Shown in pieces: positions 63,729 to 64,000 of a DNA stretch of 64,000 nt. The stretch is taken from contig NZ_QQRR01000002.1 in the NCBI RefSeq assembly GCF_003439925.1, positions 1 to 64,000 on the forward strand, given 5' to 3'. Under the pieces are notes generated by a model. It saw only the letters and a list, made by a program, of their open reading frames with translations, ran no database searches and was not told where the DNA came from. Position 1 is the first letter of the stretch, and every line of letters starts with the position of its first letter. The position numbers and the translations under genes are program-made. This stretch comes from Haloprofundus halophilus. Lineage in GTDB: Archaea; Halobacteriota; Halobacteria; Halobacteriales; Haloferacaceae.

Positions 63729-64000
63729 GCAGTCTCACCCGTCGACCGCTGGCCGCCGTCCGAGCGCGCGGTTTCCGGCCGGTCGGTCGACGACTCCCCG
63801 TCTGCAGCGGCGCTTCTGTCGGTCGCCCGTCGCCTCTCGGTCAGCGCCTCGAACGACGTCTCCCGGTCGTCGACGAGCACCCGAACCGCGTCGCGCTCGG
63901 CGCGGACGACCACGTCGGCGGTCGCCTCCGGCGGTTCCCCTCCGCCGGTTCGCGCCAGCAGTTCGAGCAACCGCCGTCTGTCGCGGGCGGTCGGTTCCGC
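63725..64000 (-). CDS. partial gene, C-terminal end, open at right edge
   Basis: About 91 codons visible; the reading frame has no stop up to the window end. The sequence RDRRRLLELLARTGG...ADVVVRAERDAVRVLVDDRETSFEAL then a Ser/Asp/Glu tail looks like the end of a DUF58-type or similar protein, but too little is present to name it. Its stop overlaps the start of the transglutaminase-like gene by 4 bases, showing an operon. Confidence 0.7.
   Translation of the reverse strand, partial: AEPTARDRRRLLELLARTGGGEPPEATADVVVRAERDAVRVLVDDRETSFEALTERRRATDRSAAADGESSTDRPETARSDGGQRSTGETA

Overview
The window is chromosomal DNA of a halophilic archaeon (class Halobacteria), most likely a Haloferax/Halogeometricum-type member of Haloferacales. 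Evidence: GC-rich, Asp/Glu-rich proteins throughout, an archaeal 5S rRNA followed by tRNA-Cys as in haloarchaeal rrn operons, an archaeal RNase P RNA, S6e and aIF1/SUI1, many TATA boxes about 25-30 bp before start codons (leaderless genes), and families restricted to haloarchaea (Hvo_1808 surface proteins, HalOD1, bat-type HTH_10). The species cannot be fixed from sequence alone.

Layout. 1-0.3 kb: end of an rRNA operon (5S, tRNA-Cys). 0.6-9.4 kb: a LOV-type sensor histidine kinase, a secreted membrane-anchored protein, a double UspA protein, a PD-(D/E)XK-like protein, tRNA-Arg, a membrane-anchored 2Fe-2S protein, and 6-phosphogluconate dehydrogenase. 9.4-16.6 kb: CBS proteins, M29 aminopeptidase with a 103-bp tandem repeat running through its stop codon, several UspA proteins, a GNAT enzyme and a creatininase-family amidohydrolase. 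16.9-26.2 kb: DHH phosphoesterase, S6e, dihydroorotase, lipoate ligase, an M23-like protein, a DUF4385 protein, a hotdog thioesterase and a nicotinamidase-like hydrolase. 26.3-33.2 kb: two paralogous Hvo_1808 lipoproteins, UspA, nicotinate phosphoribosyltransferase, AMMECR1 and the RNase P RNA. 33.3-44.6 kb: a Zn/Cd-type P1B ATPase, a duplicated metzincin-like lipoprotein, a beta-CASP nuclease, VOC and SDR enzymes, and a divergent ketol-acid-reductoisomerase-like protein. 44.7-51.6 kb: a methyltransferase of unusual base usage, a block of consecutive hairpins, assimilatory nitrite reductase, an M20 peptidase, and tRNA-Lys with a duplicated 3' end. 51.6-64 kb: HalOD1 and bat-type regulators, dUTPase, YeiH permease, aconitase, RimI, a small-gene cluster ending in a NUDIX enzyme, rhodanese, SUI1, and a transglutaminase-like membrane protein whose upstream partner runs off the right edge.

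The genes are mainly core metabolism (TCA, pentose phosphate, pyrimidine and NAD salvage, nitrogen assimilation), translation and RNA processing, mixed with stress proteins and envelope lipoproteins. No transposase, integrase, CRISPR array or intact prophage was found. The accessory signal is mostly non-coding: tandem repeats after several genes, a dispersed 31-bp palindrome, a six-hairpin block, and the tRNA-Lys duplication. I do not see a clear new multi-gene system. The strongest leads are the LOV kinase, the catalytic/degenerate protease duplications, the KARI-like paralog and the repeat structures.
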